From NCBI RefSeq assembly GCF_041949975.1, contig NZ_JBHFQG010000005.1:111942-175941 (forward strand): DNA of 64,000 bases, given 5' to 3'. Every line of letters starts with the position of its first letter. Within the stretch, counting starts at the first letter, position 1. The DNA is from Alteribacillus sp041949975 (GTDB lineage Bacteria > Bacillota > Bacilli > Bacillales > Marinococcaceae). Of the stretch, positions 16,580 through 25,779 are shown piece after piece. The position numbers and the translations under genes are program-made. Under the pieces are notes generated by a model that saw only the letters and a program-made list of their open reading frames with translations, was not told where the DNA came from and searched no databases.

Positions 16580-17175
16580 CGTATTCCCCTCCGCGTCCAT
16601 TCATGATTCTGTATTTTATTACTGTTAAAAAGAATAAAATGTTTAATGTTTAACGATTAAGAAAAACTTTAGCTTTTGCCTCGGCGGATATGCCGAGTTT
16701 CCTAATACTCCTAATAATGATATCCTGTATCTGATTCTTGGTTGTTTTTCTCTCTAAGGGCAATAACAGACAGGATATATCGTTTACTCTATACGTATTC
16801 ATTAGTCTATATAGGCGTTCCCTGTCCCTATAGGAAACGGGCGCCCAATCTGTTGTCCCAACTTTGACTGCATGCTTGATATGATCTAATACTGCTTTTA
16901 TAACAAAACATTGTTTTTAGGCTGGGCTCGATTGCTTAGTCGCCAAAAGAATAAAATAAGTTACAAAATTTCTTCCATTGTAAGGTGAAAAGTTTATGAC
17001 ATCACGAGACTGATTTTCCCTGCATTTTTCTCCAATAAACTCGTCTTTTCGACATGAAAAATACAAAAAGTTCCTTTTGGTCCGTTTGTCTTCTTATTAT
17101 TCATTTTCACCTTTGAAAACGTGGACATACATGGAAGATCAAGGAGATGCGTACATGTCCTGCATTTCTTTATTT
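16580..17175. other. Intergenic region where ywmB would be expected
   Basis: In B. subtilis the secreted-protein gene ywmB lies here, between ywzB and murAA. No intact equivalent is visible. An open minus-strand frame runs from 16925 to a stop at 16650, but its only ATG is at 16802 (50 residues) with no good ribosome site. A small hairpin (CTCGGC, six bases, GCCGAG) is at 16680-16697. Confidence 0.45.
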
Positions 17176-17406
17176 CTAAAACAAATAACGGAGCATAAGC
17201 GATCCTTGAAAATATTCGAGGAAAAAGGAACTGACAAGATGACTGATGGCGATCGTTACTAAAATCATCAGCATTTTTGCCTTCGGTCCTTCCGGATTAC
17301 GGACAAACACGTCAAATCGAAACGCCTGTAAACTCCACCAGACGACGACCAAAAAAAAGAGGTTTACCACGATATGTAAGACCGCTTCTTGTCCTTCAGG
17401 GTGCAT
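17176..17406 (-). CDS. DUF1146 family two-helix membrane protein (YwzB-like)
   Basis: A membrane protein of 76 residues with two helices (about 8-27 and 45-65) and the conserved WWSLQAFRFDVFVRNP stretch typical of DUF1146 (YwzB). The ATG at 17406 is preceded by AAGGAG; the longer frame upstream lacks a ribosome site. It sits downstream of the ATP synthase genes and upstream of murA, the B. subtilis ywzB position. Its function is unknown. Confidence 0.85.
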   Translation of the reverse strand: MHPEGQEAVLHIVVNLFFLVVVWWSLQAFRFDVFVRNPEGPKAKMLMILVTIAISHLVSSFFLEYFQGSLMLRYLF

Positions 17407-18155
17407 TTTAAAACTCCTTAAAGAAAATCCTGTTTGGCCCTTTTTTGATAATCCGAAGAGTATCATAGAGCATTTTCATAAAAATAATAAGAGTCGTTGT
17501 GCCTAATGTTCAATCTTCACATACTAACACTTCATTTTAATATGTTTTCACAGCATTTTCTATAATCTTTGATAAATGTTTTCAAATTTGTAATATTTGG
17601 ACAAGTAAGTAAACATATCATGAATAATTGGAATAATATAACAATGTAATTTGCATGTACCACTATTGTATTAAATTTAAACTAAGAGAGGTATAAAAAT
17701 TGTGAACTTTTTTACGTTATGATTACATTCGTGAAAAAAGTGACATAAAAAGATGAACAAGTTCTAAAACGCGATAAAGCTTAGAGCATGAAGAGTTATA
17801 GGTGAAAACGAACAAACAATCGTAGGTCAAACGTGTGGATAAAAATGAAAATAATGGATGTTTGATCTATGAAAAAGCTTTCTTAATGTAAACCGCCATT
17901 CATCATATGAAAGGATTTGATCATAAATACCATCTGTTTTTTAAAAAACTACTGAATGCAGACAAATGAACTCAAAGCACAAAATCATTACATCTTTTAC
18001 ACCTATGAAAAACTCTTCTACTCCTACTCCTTTAAAGATAGCCGGCTTGAAAGAAAACGCACTGATTGATACATCTGAAAAGTAAGAACTGTGGCGTGTG
18101 ACATTTCATAATCTTCCGCTTAATATTGTGGAATGCCGCCTAATACTTCCTGATA
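17407..18155. other. Non-coding stretch between the DUF1146 gene and repeat copy A
   Basis: About 750 A/T-rich bases with stops in every frame and no run that looks like a gene on either strand. It should contain the DUF1146 promoter. I see no convincing remnant of another gene. Confidence 0.45.
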
Positions 18156-18547
18156 CATGAACAAAAGCGCAAGCGCCCTGGTCAGCCTCGACAGGTAAAT
18201 GTTCTTCAGTCATGAAAGGCGCTCTTACTTCCACAGGATGTGGTGACTTCTGCGTTGCACTTTCGTCGCCAAAAACGCCACGTCCTGTGCGTCGACGTGT
18301 GCGTCTTTAGCAGAAGGGTCCTAAAGGATGTTCGACTAAGAACGTCACGTCCTGTGACAACGTCGAACTGGCTTGCACAGGATGTGCTGACTTTTGCGTT
18401 GCGAACACGATGTTCGCGATTCTAGCAAAAGTTCCTTAAACCGTCTTGGGCCTCCGAGAGGCTGGGCGCTGAAGCTAGACGCGGATCAAACAATATGGAG
18501 ATAGTTATCCACAACTTGTAAAAAACATAATTTCCTAAACAATAAAA
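18156..18547 (+). repeat. Interspersed hairpin repeat, copy A (long form)
   Basis: Copy A shares with copies B and C the opening GAACAAAAGCGCAAGCGCCC, the centre CCACAGGATGTG and the end GGGCGCTGAAGCTAGACGCG, then a tail to about 18547. Outer arms AGCGCCC (18172) and CAGCCTC (18183) pair with GAGGCTGGGCGCT (18458-18470). Copy A is longer because the central module is present twice: CTTCTGC/GCAGAAG (18247 and 18310) and CTTTTGC/GCAAAAG (18391 and 18425). The tail holds TTATCCACA at 18505. It ends exactly at the atpC terminator stem. Confidence 0.88.
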
Positions 18548-18590
18548 AAAGCTGTTCTGAAGCGGCCTATATCCGCTTCAGAACAGCTTT
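18548..18590 (-). terminator. Intrinsic terminator of the ATP synthase operon
   Basis: A perfect 18-bp stem (AAAGCTGTTCTGAAGCGG against its complement) with a 7-base loop, then TTTTTTT on the minus strand. It follows atpC by 8 bases and directly abuts repeat copy A. Confidence 0.95.
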
Positions 18591-18598
18591 ATAACAGT

Positions 18599-19000
18599 TT
18601 ATTTTCCAGCTACCTCAAGTCTTGTGTTAGCTCGTTTCAGGGCAAGCTCGGCCCGTTTAAAGTCGATCTCTTCCTGATTGGCACGGTTAAGCCGGTCTTC
18701 TGCCCGTACTTTCGCCTCACGGGCACGTTCTACGTCGATTTCTGACGGCGTTTCTGCCGCTTCGGCGAGAATCGTGACTTTATCCGGACGGACCTCAATG
18801 AAGCCGCCGCTAACAGAAACAAGTTGAACTCTTGATTCATGTTTCAGGCGGGCAGCGCATACCGCTAGCGGTGCAACCAACGGAATGTGACCTGGCAGTA
18901 TACCTAATTCCCCGCTTTGCGCGCGGACACTGACCATTTCTACATCCCCTTCATATACTGTGCCATCAGGAGTGACAACATTGACATTTAACGTCGACAT
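18599..19000 (-). CDS. atpC: F1Fo ATP synthase epsilon subunit
   Basis: The 133-residue epsilon subunit of F1. It has the N-terminal beta-sandwich (MSTLNVNVVTPDGTVYEGDV, SGELGILPGHIPLVAPL) and the C-terminal helical hairpin (about 88-133, ERAREAKVRAEDRLNRANQE) that can block rotation in the hydrolysis direction. It is the last gene of the operon, 28 bases after atpD and directly before the operon terminator. Confidence 0.97.
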   Translation of the reverse strand: MSTLNVNVVTPDGTVYEGDVEMVSVRAQSGELGILPGHIPLVAPLAVCAARLKHESRVQLVSVSGGFIEVRPDKVTILAEAAETPSEIDVERAREAKVRAEDRLNRANQEEIDFKRAELALKRANTRLEVAGK

Positions 19001-19028
19001 GATAAATCCTCCTTAACAGCATCCCCGC

Positions 19029-20441
19029 TTAGGACATAGCCTTTGCGTTTTCAAGTACATCTTCAATTGGTCCGACCAGGCGGAATGCGTCTTCTGGTAC
19101 GTCATCGTGCTTACCATCAAGAATTTCGCGGAACCCGCGAATGGTGTCTTTCACCTGCACGTATGAACCTTTTTGTCCAGTGAACTGTTCTGCTACGTGG
19201 AAGTTCTGGGACAAGAAGAACTGAATACGGCGTGCACGGTGTACCACCAATTTATCTTCTTCAGATAATTCATCCATACCAAGGATAGCAATGATATCTT
19301 GAAGTTCTTTATACTTTTGAAGGGTTTGCTGAACTTCACGTGCTACTTGATAATGCTCTTCTCCCACAATTTCTGGAGAAAGTGCTCTAGATGTAGAAGC
19401 GAGCGGGTCGACAGCTGGATAAATACCCATTTCTGTTAATTTACGCTCAAGGTTCGTTGTCGCATCCAAGTGAGCAAATGTCGTAGCTGGAGCCGGGTCT
19501 GTATAGTCATCGGCAGGAACATAAATCGCCTGAATCGATGTTACAGAACCTTTTTTCGTAGATGTGATACGTTCCTGCAGCTGACCCATTTCCGTTGCAA
19601 GCGTCGGCTGATAACCAACTGCAGACGGCATACGGCCGAGCAATGCGGATACCTCAGAACCTGCTTGTGTAAAACGGTAAATGTTGTCAATAAAGAGCAG
19701 TACGTCTGCTCCATCTACATCACGGAAATGTTCTGCAAGTGTTAGACCAGTCAAGGCAACACGCATACGTGCACCTGGCGGCTCGTTCATTTGACCGAAA
19801 ACCATAGCTGTTTTATTAATAACACCGGAATCCTGCATCTCATAGTAGAGGTCGTTTCCTTCACGTGTACGCTCCCCTACTCCAGCGAACACAGAGATTC
19901 CGCCGTGTTCCTGTGCAATGTTATTGATCAGTTCCTGAATTAATACGGTTTTACCAACACCGGCACCACCGAATAGACCGATTTTTCCACCTTTAACATA
20001 CGGAGCCAGCAAGTCAACAACTTTAATTCCTGTTTCAAGAATTTCTGTTTGAGTGGACAGCTCATCAAAAGATGGCGCTTCACGGTGAATAGGATTTCTT
20101 TTCACCTCAGGTCCAATTGGTTCTTCTAAATCAATAGTATCTCCTAGAACGTTAAATACTCTTCCAAGTGTTTCTTCCCCTACTGGAACGGAAATAGCTC
20201 CACCTGTATTCACAACTTCCGTGCCTCGTACTAATCCATCTGTTGATCCCATTGCAACTGTACGAACGGTGTCGTTGCCCAAATGCAACGCTACTTCCAA
20301 TGTCACATCTACGTCTGTTTCCCCTTCACTTTGGGCTTTTTGGGAAACTTTAAGGGCGTTATTCAATTCAGGTAATTGACCGCTTGGAAATGTAACGTCA
20401 ACTACCGGCCCCATGATCTGGGTGACTCGTCCATTGCTCAT
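19029..20441 (-). CDS. atpD: F1Fo ATP synthase beta subunit
   Basis: The catalytic beta subunit, 470 residues. The Walker A motif GGAGVGKTVLIQELI, the catalytic Glu in GVGERTREGNDLY, Walker B in VLLFIDNIYRFTQAG, and the DELSEED-type segment (DELSEEDKLVV) coupling to gamma are all present. Walker B reads DNIYRFTQAG where most species have DNIFRFTQAG, a mild change seen in some Bacilli. The gene is 37 bases after atpG. Confidence 0.98.
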   Translation of the reverse strand: MSNGRVTQIMGPVVDVTFPSGQLPELNNALKVSQKAQSEGETDVDVTLEVALHLGNDTVRTVAMGSTDGLVRGTEVVNTGGAISVPVGEETLGRVFNVLGDTIDLEEPIGPEVKRNPIHREAPSFDELSTQTEILETGIKVVDLLAPYVKGGKIGLFGGAGVGKTVLIQELINNIAQEHGGISVFAGVGERTREGNDLYYEMQDSGVINKTAMVFGQMNEPPGARMRVALTGLTLAEHFRDVDGADVLLFIDNIYRFTQAGSEVSALLGRMPSAVGYQPTLATEMGQLQERITSTKKGSVTSIQAIYVPADDYTDPAPATTFAHLDATTNLERKLTEMGIYPAVDPLASTSRALSPEIVGEEHYQVAREVQQTLQKYKELQDIIAILGMDELSEEDKLVVHRARRIQFFLSQNFHVAEQFTGQKGSYVQVKDTIRGFREILDGKHDDVPEDAFRLVGPIEDVLENAKAMS

Positions 20442-20478
20442 TGTTTTCCCTCCTATCTAAATCCTGTCAGCTTCTCGT

Positions 20479-21339
20479 TTACTCTAGTGCAGCAGCACCG
20501 CCGACAATTTCACTGATCTCCTGGGTGATCGCTGCTTGTCTTGCACGGTTATAAGAAAGAGTTAAATCTTCTATCAGACCGCTTGCATTATCTGTCGCTG
20601 CACTCATTGCAGTCATGCGGGCACCAAATTCACTAGCTTTGGCATCCAGCAGAGCACCATATATTAAGCTTTCTGCATATTGCGGAAGAAGCTGATCGAG
20701 TATTGCTTCGGCGGACGGCTCATACTCGTAAGTTTGTTTCGATTCTGTTTCTTCGTTCATATCCGTCAGAGGCAGCAATTTGGTCTCTGTTACATCCTGC
20801 TGAATCGGACTGATAAAATGGTTATACCAGAGATACAACTCATCGATCTCTTCATCAGCATACATATTAACTGCAAGACGGGTAATATTTTTTATATCGT
20901 TAAATACCGGTTCATCCGGAAGACCAGTAATTTCATCTAAGATCGGGATACCTCTCTTTTTGAGAAGATCCCGGCCGATCCGGCCAAGAACAATAACGCC
21001 ATATTCGTCTTTCGATTTGTGGCGTTCATTGATTTTTTCTATGAATGAACGTATTAAACTGGCGTTGTAACCACCGGCTAAACCTCGGTCTGAAAAAATA
21101 GCGACATAAGCGGTCTTTTTCACTGGGCGTTCTTCGAGCATAGGGTGGCTGGCATCGGAATTGCCGGACGCAATACTTGCTACCACCTCACGGATTTTCT
21201 GGGTGTACGGTTCATATGACTGGGCATTCGTTTGGGCACGGTTCAGCTTGGAAGCCGAAACCATTTCCATTGCCTTCGTGATTTGTTTTGTCTTCTTTGT
21301 TGAATTAATCCGTGTTTTTATCTCACGTAATGAGGCCAT
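20479..21339 (-). CDS. atpG: F1Fo ATP synthase gamma subunit
   Basis: The central rotor shaft, 286 residues. N-terminal MASLREIKTRINSTKKTKQI and the C-terminal LTLSYNRARQAAITQEISEI are the conserved coiled-coil ends. The segment SDRGLAGGYNASLIRSF is also conserved. It follows atpA after 116 bases, the longest gap in the operon. That gap can form an imperfect GC-rich hairpin around 21400-21420. Confidence 0.97.
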   Translation of the reverse strand: MASLREIKTRINSTKKTKQITKAMEMVSASKLNRAQTNAQSYEPYTQKIREVVASIASGNSDASHPMLEERPVKKTAYVAIFSDRGLAGGYNASLIRSFIEKINERHKSKDEYGVIVLGRIGRDLLKKRGIPILDEITGLPDEPVFNDIKNITRLAVNMYADEEIDELYLWYNHFISPIQQDVTETKLLPLTDMNEETESKQTYEYEPSAEAILDQLLPQYAESLIYGALLDAKASEFGARMTAMSAATDNASGLIEDLTLSYNRARQAAITQEISEIVGGAAALE

Positions 21340-21455
21340 CTCTTTTCACCACCTTCTCCGTAAGGGCACAAAGGTTGAGACTTACTCAGAAAGGACAGTC
21401 CGCCGGATGCAGCCGACGGGCTCGTTCATTTTTAAGAAAGTCTTCTTCCTATAAT

Positions 21456-22964
21456 TTATTTAGACACGTTAAATGATTTTTTAAATCCTTCAATAGCTGC
21501 GTTAAAGTCTTTTTCGTCTGGAAGATTTCCAGTTTCACGAATGCCGTTTAACAAGTCTTTATGGTTGGAATCCAAGTAAGCGAATAATTCAGATTCAAAG
21601 CGCTGAACATCTTTTACTGGAATATCATCTAGATACCCTTTCGTTAGGGAATAAATAATAGCTACTTGTTTTTCTACCGGCTGCGGCTGGTGAAGTCCTT
21701 GTTTTAACACTTCTACCGTACGTTCCCCACGAGAAAGTTTAGCCTGTGTTGCTTTATCAAGGTCAGAACCAAACTGGGCAAAAGCTTCTAATTCACGGAA
21801 AGACGCCAAGTCGAGACGCAAAGTACCAGAAACCTTCTTCATCGCTTTAATCTGAGCGGAACCACCAACACGTGATACAGAAATACCCGGGTTAACTGCA
21901 GGTCTAACACCGGAGTGGAACAAGTCAGACTGCAAGAAGATTTGTCCGTCCGTGATGGAAATTACGTTCGTTGGAATGTAGGCACCAACGTCACCAGCTT
22001 GTGTTTCAATAAATGGAAGGGCCGTTAATGAACCTGCTCCCTTATCGTCACTAAGCTTAGCAGCACGCTCCAACAAACGGGAGTGAAGATAGAATACATC
22101 CCCTGGGAATGCTTCACGGCCCGGCGGACGGCGCAGCAAGAGGGACAGTTCACGATAAGCAGCTGCCTGCTTGGTTAAATCGTCATATACAACAAGGACG
22201 TGCTTTCCGTTATACATAAACTCTTCGCCCATGGAAACCCCGGCATAAGGTGCAAGGTACAAGAGCGGAGCTGGATCTGATGCACCAGCGTTTACTACGA
22301 TCGTGTAATCAAGGGCGCCGTGCTGACGGAACGTTTCTACTACCCCTGCAACAGTGGATTCCTTTTGTCCGATCGCTACGTAAATACAAAGAATGTCTTC
22401 TTCTTTTTGATTCAAAATAGTGTCTACTGCGATGGATGTTTTACCGATCTGACGGTCACCGATAATTAACTCACGCTGTCCGCGTCCGATTGGAATCATG
22501 GAGTCAATCGCTTTGATACCGGTTTGAAGCGGTTCGTGTACAGATTTACGGTCCATAACCCCTGGTGCTGGACTTTCAATCGGACGGGTTTTCGTTGTTT
22601 CGATTGCACCTTGTCCATCAAGAGGCTGTCCCAGCGGGTTTACAACACGTCCGAGCAGTTCCTCGCCAACTGGTACCTCCATAATACGTCCGGTACGTTT
22701 TACCTCGTCCCCTTCACGAATATCATCAAATGGTCCAAGGATAATAATACCTACGTTATTTTCTTCAAGGTTTTGAGCCATACCCATAACGCCGTTAGAG
22801 AATTCTAGCAGCTCACCTGCCATTACATTCTCTAGACCATGAGCACGCGCAATACCGTCACCAATTTGAATGACGGTGCCGACTTCGTTTGCTTCTACAT
22901 CAGACTGAAAATTTTCAATCTGCTGTTTAATGAGAGAGCTAATCTCATCAGGTCTGATGCTCAT
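21456..22964 (-). CDS. atpA: F1Fo ATP synthase alpha subunit
   Basis: The regulatory, nucleotide-binding alpha subunit, 502 residues. Walker A is GDRQIGKTSIAVDTI and the alpha signature PAVNPGISVSRVGGSAQ is present. It is expected to assemble with atpD as alpha3beta3. The ATG follows AGGGGTG and the gene lies 19 bases after atpH. Confidence 0.98.
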   Translation of the reverse strand: MSIRPDEISSLIKQQIENFQSDVEANEVGTVIQIGDGIARAHGLENVMAGELLEFSNGVMGMAQNLEENNVGIIILGPFDDIREGDEVKRTGRIMEVPVGEELLGRVVNPLGQPLDGQGAIETTKTRPIESPAPGVMDRKSVHEPLQTGIKAIDSMIPIGRGQRELIIGDRQIGKTSIAVDTILNQKEEDILCIYVAIGQKESTVAGVVETFRQHGALDYTIVVNAGASDPAPLLYLAPYAGVSMGEEFMYNGKHVLVVYDDLTKQAAAYRELSLLLRRPPGREAFPGDVFYLHSRLLERAAKLSDDKGAGSLTALPFIETQAGDVGAYIPTNVISITDGQIFLQSDLFHSGVRPAVNPGISVSRVGGSAQIKAMKKVSGTLRLDLASFRELEAFAQFGSDLDKATQAKLSRGERTVEVLKQGLHQPQPVEKQVAIIYSLTKGYLDDIPVKDVQRFESELFAYLDSNHKDLLNGIRETGNLPDEKDFNAAIEGFKKSFNVSK

Positions 22965-22983
22965 TTACGTTCACCCCTATTTT

Positions 22984-23529
22984 CTATCGTTTCCCGGAAA
23001 CAAGCTCGCGCTCAAGACGGTTTAGCTGACCTTTCACACTGCCATCAAATATGGTATCTCCAATTTGTACTTTGATACCGCCGATCAAACGCGGGTCAAG
23101 TTGATTTTCGATGTGAAGGGTTTCTTTTCCGACTTTTCTGGCGAAGTTTTCAGAGATTAATTTTTGTTCTGCTTCAGAGAGCGGTTTCACCGTATGAACA
23201 ACGGCATGTCCTACTTTTTGTTCCTCATCCGCAAGCTCTTGAAATCTTTCAGCTACGAGTACCACGCTATCAATCCGATTTTTCTCCAAGAGTAAAAGCA
23301 GTGTGTTTTGGACAGGCTCGCTCAAGCCGGTAAAGCTTTCGCGCAGCAGCTGTTCTTTTTTATCTGCTGATACTTTCGGATGATGAAGAAGAGCAGGCAG
23401 TTTTTCATTATCTTGAAAAACTTGTTTTACTGCTTGCAGATCTGCTCGAATGTCTTCAAGCATATTTTTTTCCTTTGATAGTTCAAATAGTGCTACGGCA
23501 TAACGATTAGCTGCTGCTGGGCTGCTCAT
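22984..23529 (-). CDS. atpH: F1Fo ATP synthase delta subunit
   Basis: The 181-residue peripheral-stalk delta subunit that joins b to alpha. It has the N-terminal helical bundle (ANRYAVALFELSKEKNM) and the C-terminal signature DPRLIGGIKVQIGDTIFDGS. Its start overlaps the atpF stop by four bases, so it is probably translationally coupled. Confidence 0.97.
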   Translation of the reverse strand: MSSPAAANRYAVALFELSKEKNMLEDIRADLQAVKQVFQDNEKLPALLHHPKVSADKKEQLLRESFTGLSEPVQNTLLLLLEKNRIDSVVLVAERFQELADEEQKVGHAVVHTVKPLSEAEQKLISENFARKVGKETLHIENQLDPRLIGGIKVQIGDTIFDGSVKGQLNRLERELVSGKR

Positions 23530-24017
23530 AAACGTTCGCCTGCCTCTTGAATGTATTCTTCAATAAGCTTTTCCTGCTCTGTTTCATCAAGCTCTTTCTC
23601 AATAATTTTCGCGGCAATCATTACAGATAAAGAACCTACCTGTTCGCGCAATTCAGCAACGGCTTGTTCTTTTTCACGAGAAATTTCAGCAAGTGCATTT
23701 TCTTTCATGCGTTCTGCTTCGGAATGAGCTTGTTTAATAATTTCTTCCCCTTGTCTTTCACTGGTCTTTCTTGCTGTTTCAACAATGGATTGAGCCTCAT
23801 CTCTTGCTCGTTCAACTTCTATACGCTGTTCTTCTAAATATTTTTCCGCATCTTGACGGCTTTTTTCCGCAGTATCAATTTCTTTGGCAATATGTTCTTC
23901 GCGTTCTTTCATCATGTTCACTATTGGCCCCCACGCGAATTTACGCAATAGGAGAAGCAGGATAATGAACATACCAAGCGAAAATATAACATCTCCCCAG
24001 TAGATTACTTCTGGCAC
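23526..24017 (-). CDS. atpF: F1Fo ATP synthase b subunit
   Basis: The peripheral-stalk b subunit, 163 residues from the GTG at 24017, which is 8 bases after AAAGGAG; a GTG three codons earlier abuts that site and is less likely. One N-terminal transmembrane helix (about 10-26, FSLGMFIILLLLLRKF) is followed by a long charged coiled coil to the end. It overlaps atpH by four bases. Confidence 0.96.
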   Translation of the reverse strand: MPEVIYWGDVIFSLGMFIILLLLLRKFAWGPIVNMMKEREEHIAKEIDTAEKSRQDAEKYLEEQRIEVERARDEAQSIVETARKTSERQGEEIIKQAHSEAERMKENALAEISREKEQAVAELREQVGSLSVMIAAKIIEKELDETEQEKLIEEYIQEAGERL

Positions 24018-24110
24018 GGAATTCACTCCTTTCGGCTGTCATACAAAAGGAATGGCGAAGTTTAACGAACCAGACTCCGCCATACTTACTAACAATGAAG
24101 ACAGGATTTA

Positions 24111-24323
24111 CTATCCTCCCATAACGATAAAGGCGATTACAATTGCGATAATCGGAAGGGCCTCAACAAGGGCGATACCGATAAACATAAGTGTTTGAAG
24201 TGTACCTTTAAGTTCAGGCTGACGAGCAACCCCTTCTAGTGTCCCTTTAACAATCAATGCGTTACCAATCCCTGCTCCTACTGCAGCCAAACCAGCTGCA
24301 ATTGCTGCTGCTAATAATCCCAT
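24111..24323 (-). CDS. atpE: F1Fo ATP synthase c subunit
   Basis: The 70-residue rotor ring subunit with two helices. The ion-carrying carboxylate is Glu54 in GIALVEALPIIA. The inner helix reads G16-x-G18-x-G20-x-A22, essentially the neutralophile GxGxGxG pattern, not the AxAxAxA described in alkaliphilic Bacillus; position 51 is Ala, not the alkaliphile Pro. No Na-binding Gln/Ser signature is seen, so proton coupling is likely. AGGGAGG precedes the ATG. Confidence 0.97.
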   Translation of the reverse strand: MGLLAAAIAAGLAAVGAGIGNALIVKGTLEGVARQPELKGTLQTLMFIGIALVEALPIIAIVIAFIVMGG

Positions 24324-24384
24324 TCTAATAATCCTCCCTTAAGTATAATTAATTATTGAATATAAGATAATAATTCATTATGAA

Positions 24385-25113
24385 TTAATGATCATCTGCT
24401 ACTTTGTGTGCCAGGTAAACCATTGTAAGCATTAAAAAGATAAATGCTTGGATGGCACCGATAAATATACTGAACGCCTGCCAGGCAATCATAGGCAGAC
24501 CGGCAGCCAGTGCTCCTAACAAACTTGCTCCCCCAGCGGTTGCAAGCAAAGTTAATAGGATTTCTTTTGCATACAAGTTACCAAAAAGACGCATGCCCAG
24601 CGTCAATGTATTTGTAAATTCCTCTAAAACCTTTAATGGGAAAAGGTAAGGTATCGGTTTGAAGTAACCTTTTCCGTATTCCTTGGCCCCTTTAATCTTG
24701 ATTCCATAATAGTGAGTCAGCACGATTACCATTACAGCAAAAGTCATTGTAATGACAGGATCTGCTGTCGGAGACTTCCACCAAAGCTCATGTGTCTCAT
24801 GATTGACAATCATAAATGGAATGCCAAGCATGTTCGAAACAAAAATCCAAAGAAAAATAGTGATACCAAGTCCAAAGAACCTTTCGCCTGTTTTCCAGTC
24901 CATTGCACTGTTGATCGTGTTTTTCACAAAGTCTATGATCCATTCAAATCCGTTTTGCATGCCAGAAGGCTTCATCTTTAAGCTTCTTGCACTGAAAAAA
25001 CCAATGCAAAACACAATGAAAGCCGAAACCGTTAACATGATAATATTGGACAGGTTGATATGAAACCCTGAGATTCCAAACAGATCATAAACTATCGGCG
25101 CATGATGGTCCAA
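24385..25113 (-). CDS. atpB: F1Fo ATP synthase a subunit
   Basis: The stator a subunit of the proton path, 242 residues with about five to six helices. The essential Arg is R175 in LTLGMRLFGNLYAKEIL. Lys183, eight residues later, is at the place of the alkaliphile-specific lysine reported in B. pseudofirmus OF4 (R172/K180 there), where neutralophiles have Gly. The C-terminal WQAFSIFIGAIQAFIFLML is conserved. The start is TTG after AAGGGGTGAAG. The gene is 64 bases after atpI. Confidence 0.96.
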   Translation of the reverse strand: MDHHAPIVYDLFGISGFHINLSNIIMLTVSAFIVFCIGFFSARSLKMKPSGMQNGFEWIIDFVKNTINSAMDWKTGERFFGLGITIFLWIFVSNMLGIPFMIVNHETHELWWKSPTADPVITMTFAVMVIVLTHYYGIKIKGAKEYGKGYFKPIPYLFPLKVLEEFTNTLTLGMRLFGNLYAKEILLTLLATAGGASLLGALAAGLPMIAWQAFSIFIGAIQAFIFLMLTMVYLAHKVADDH

Positions 25114-25177
25114 ACTTCTTCACCCCTTTACAAATAATCTGTCAGCTGCTGTCCCTCGCTCCATGCTTGTCCACTAA

Positions 25178-25549
25178 CTAGGAAGTTTGTTTGATTTGAA
25201 ACAAGGATGATATAAGGATAATAACATAGGGTGTTACAATTCCGGCAACAAGCCCTATAATGTGAAAGTGTTCAGGAAAGCGAACAAAAAGAACTGCAGC
25301 TAAGGCACCTGCCGCAAATCTCGACAGCATACCAAATGTAAACTTTCTTTTCTGTTTCCCTTCTGCTTCACCAAACTTTTTCACTTCCCGGGACATACTC
25401 AAGAGATTAAAAAGTCCAATAAGCACTCCGGTTCCCAAGCTGAAAAAGACCTTATTATAAGGCATGACTGCCCATCCAAAAAAATACACAGACATTGCAC
25501 ATAAAGTTAGCAGAACATAACGTTTTACATTTCCCTCGAAAGTCTTCAC
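25178..25549 (-). CDS. atpI: ATP synthase accessory protein AtpI
   Basis: A membrane protein of 123 residues with about four helices, the UncI/AtpI family. In Bacilli it is not part of the enzyme but assists c-ring assembly, and with AtpZ it has been linked to Mg2+ supply in alkaliphiles. The start is GTG, overlapping the atpZ stop as GTGA. Confidence 0.9.
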   Translation of the reverse strand: MKTFEGNVKRYVLLTLCAMSVYFFGWAVMPYNKVFFSLGTGVLIGLFNLLSMSREVKKFGEAEGKQKRKFTFGMLSRFAAGALAAVLFVRFPEHFHIIGLVAGIVTPYVIILISSLFQIKQTS

Positions 25550-25779
25550 TCTTGGTCGTCTCCTAAATATTTTTCAAGCAGACGGACTAGTCCGTACACT
25601 CCGCTTGCAATTCCGCCAAGCAGGCCGACAATCAAAAATAAAGGTTCCGTTCCAAATTGACCATCTAGCCACCTTCCACTGAAAATACCAATTAACACTG
25701 GACCTACTAGATACGATAAAACAGCTGAGGTTAAGGCCATGGTTTGAAACGACTTTGGAGGTTTTTTCTCGTTCGTCAT
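25546..25779 (-). CDS. atpZ: AtpZ/AtpI family protein
   Basis: The first gene of the operon, 77 residues. It has two helices (about 15-35 and 45-64) and the AtpZ signature LVGPVLIGIFSGRWLDGQFG with FLIVGLLGGIASGVYGLVRL. The start at 25779 has GGAGGCTGAC before the ATG. It overlaps atpI by four bases. Its presence next to atpI is common in alkaliphilic and halophilic Bacillaceae. Confidence 0.9.
   Translation of the reverse strand: MTNEKKPPKSFQTMALTSAVLSYLVGPVLIGIFSGRWLDGQFGTEPLFLIVGLLGGIASGVYGLVRLLEKYLGDDQE

Noticed and set aside
16580..16600. ATG start of murA seven codons upstream
   Set aside because: No ribosome site before it; the GGAGGGG lies inside and serves the TTG at 16579.
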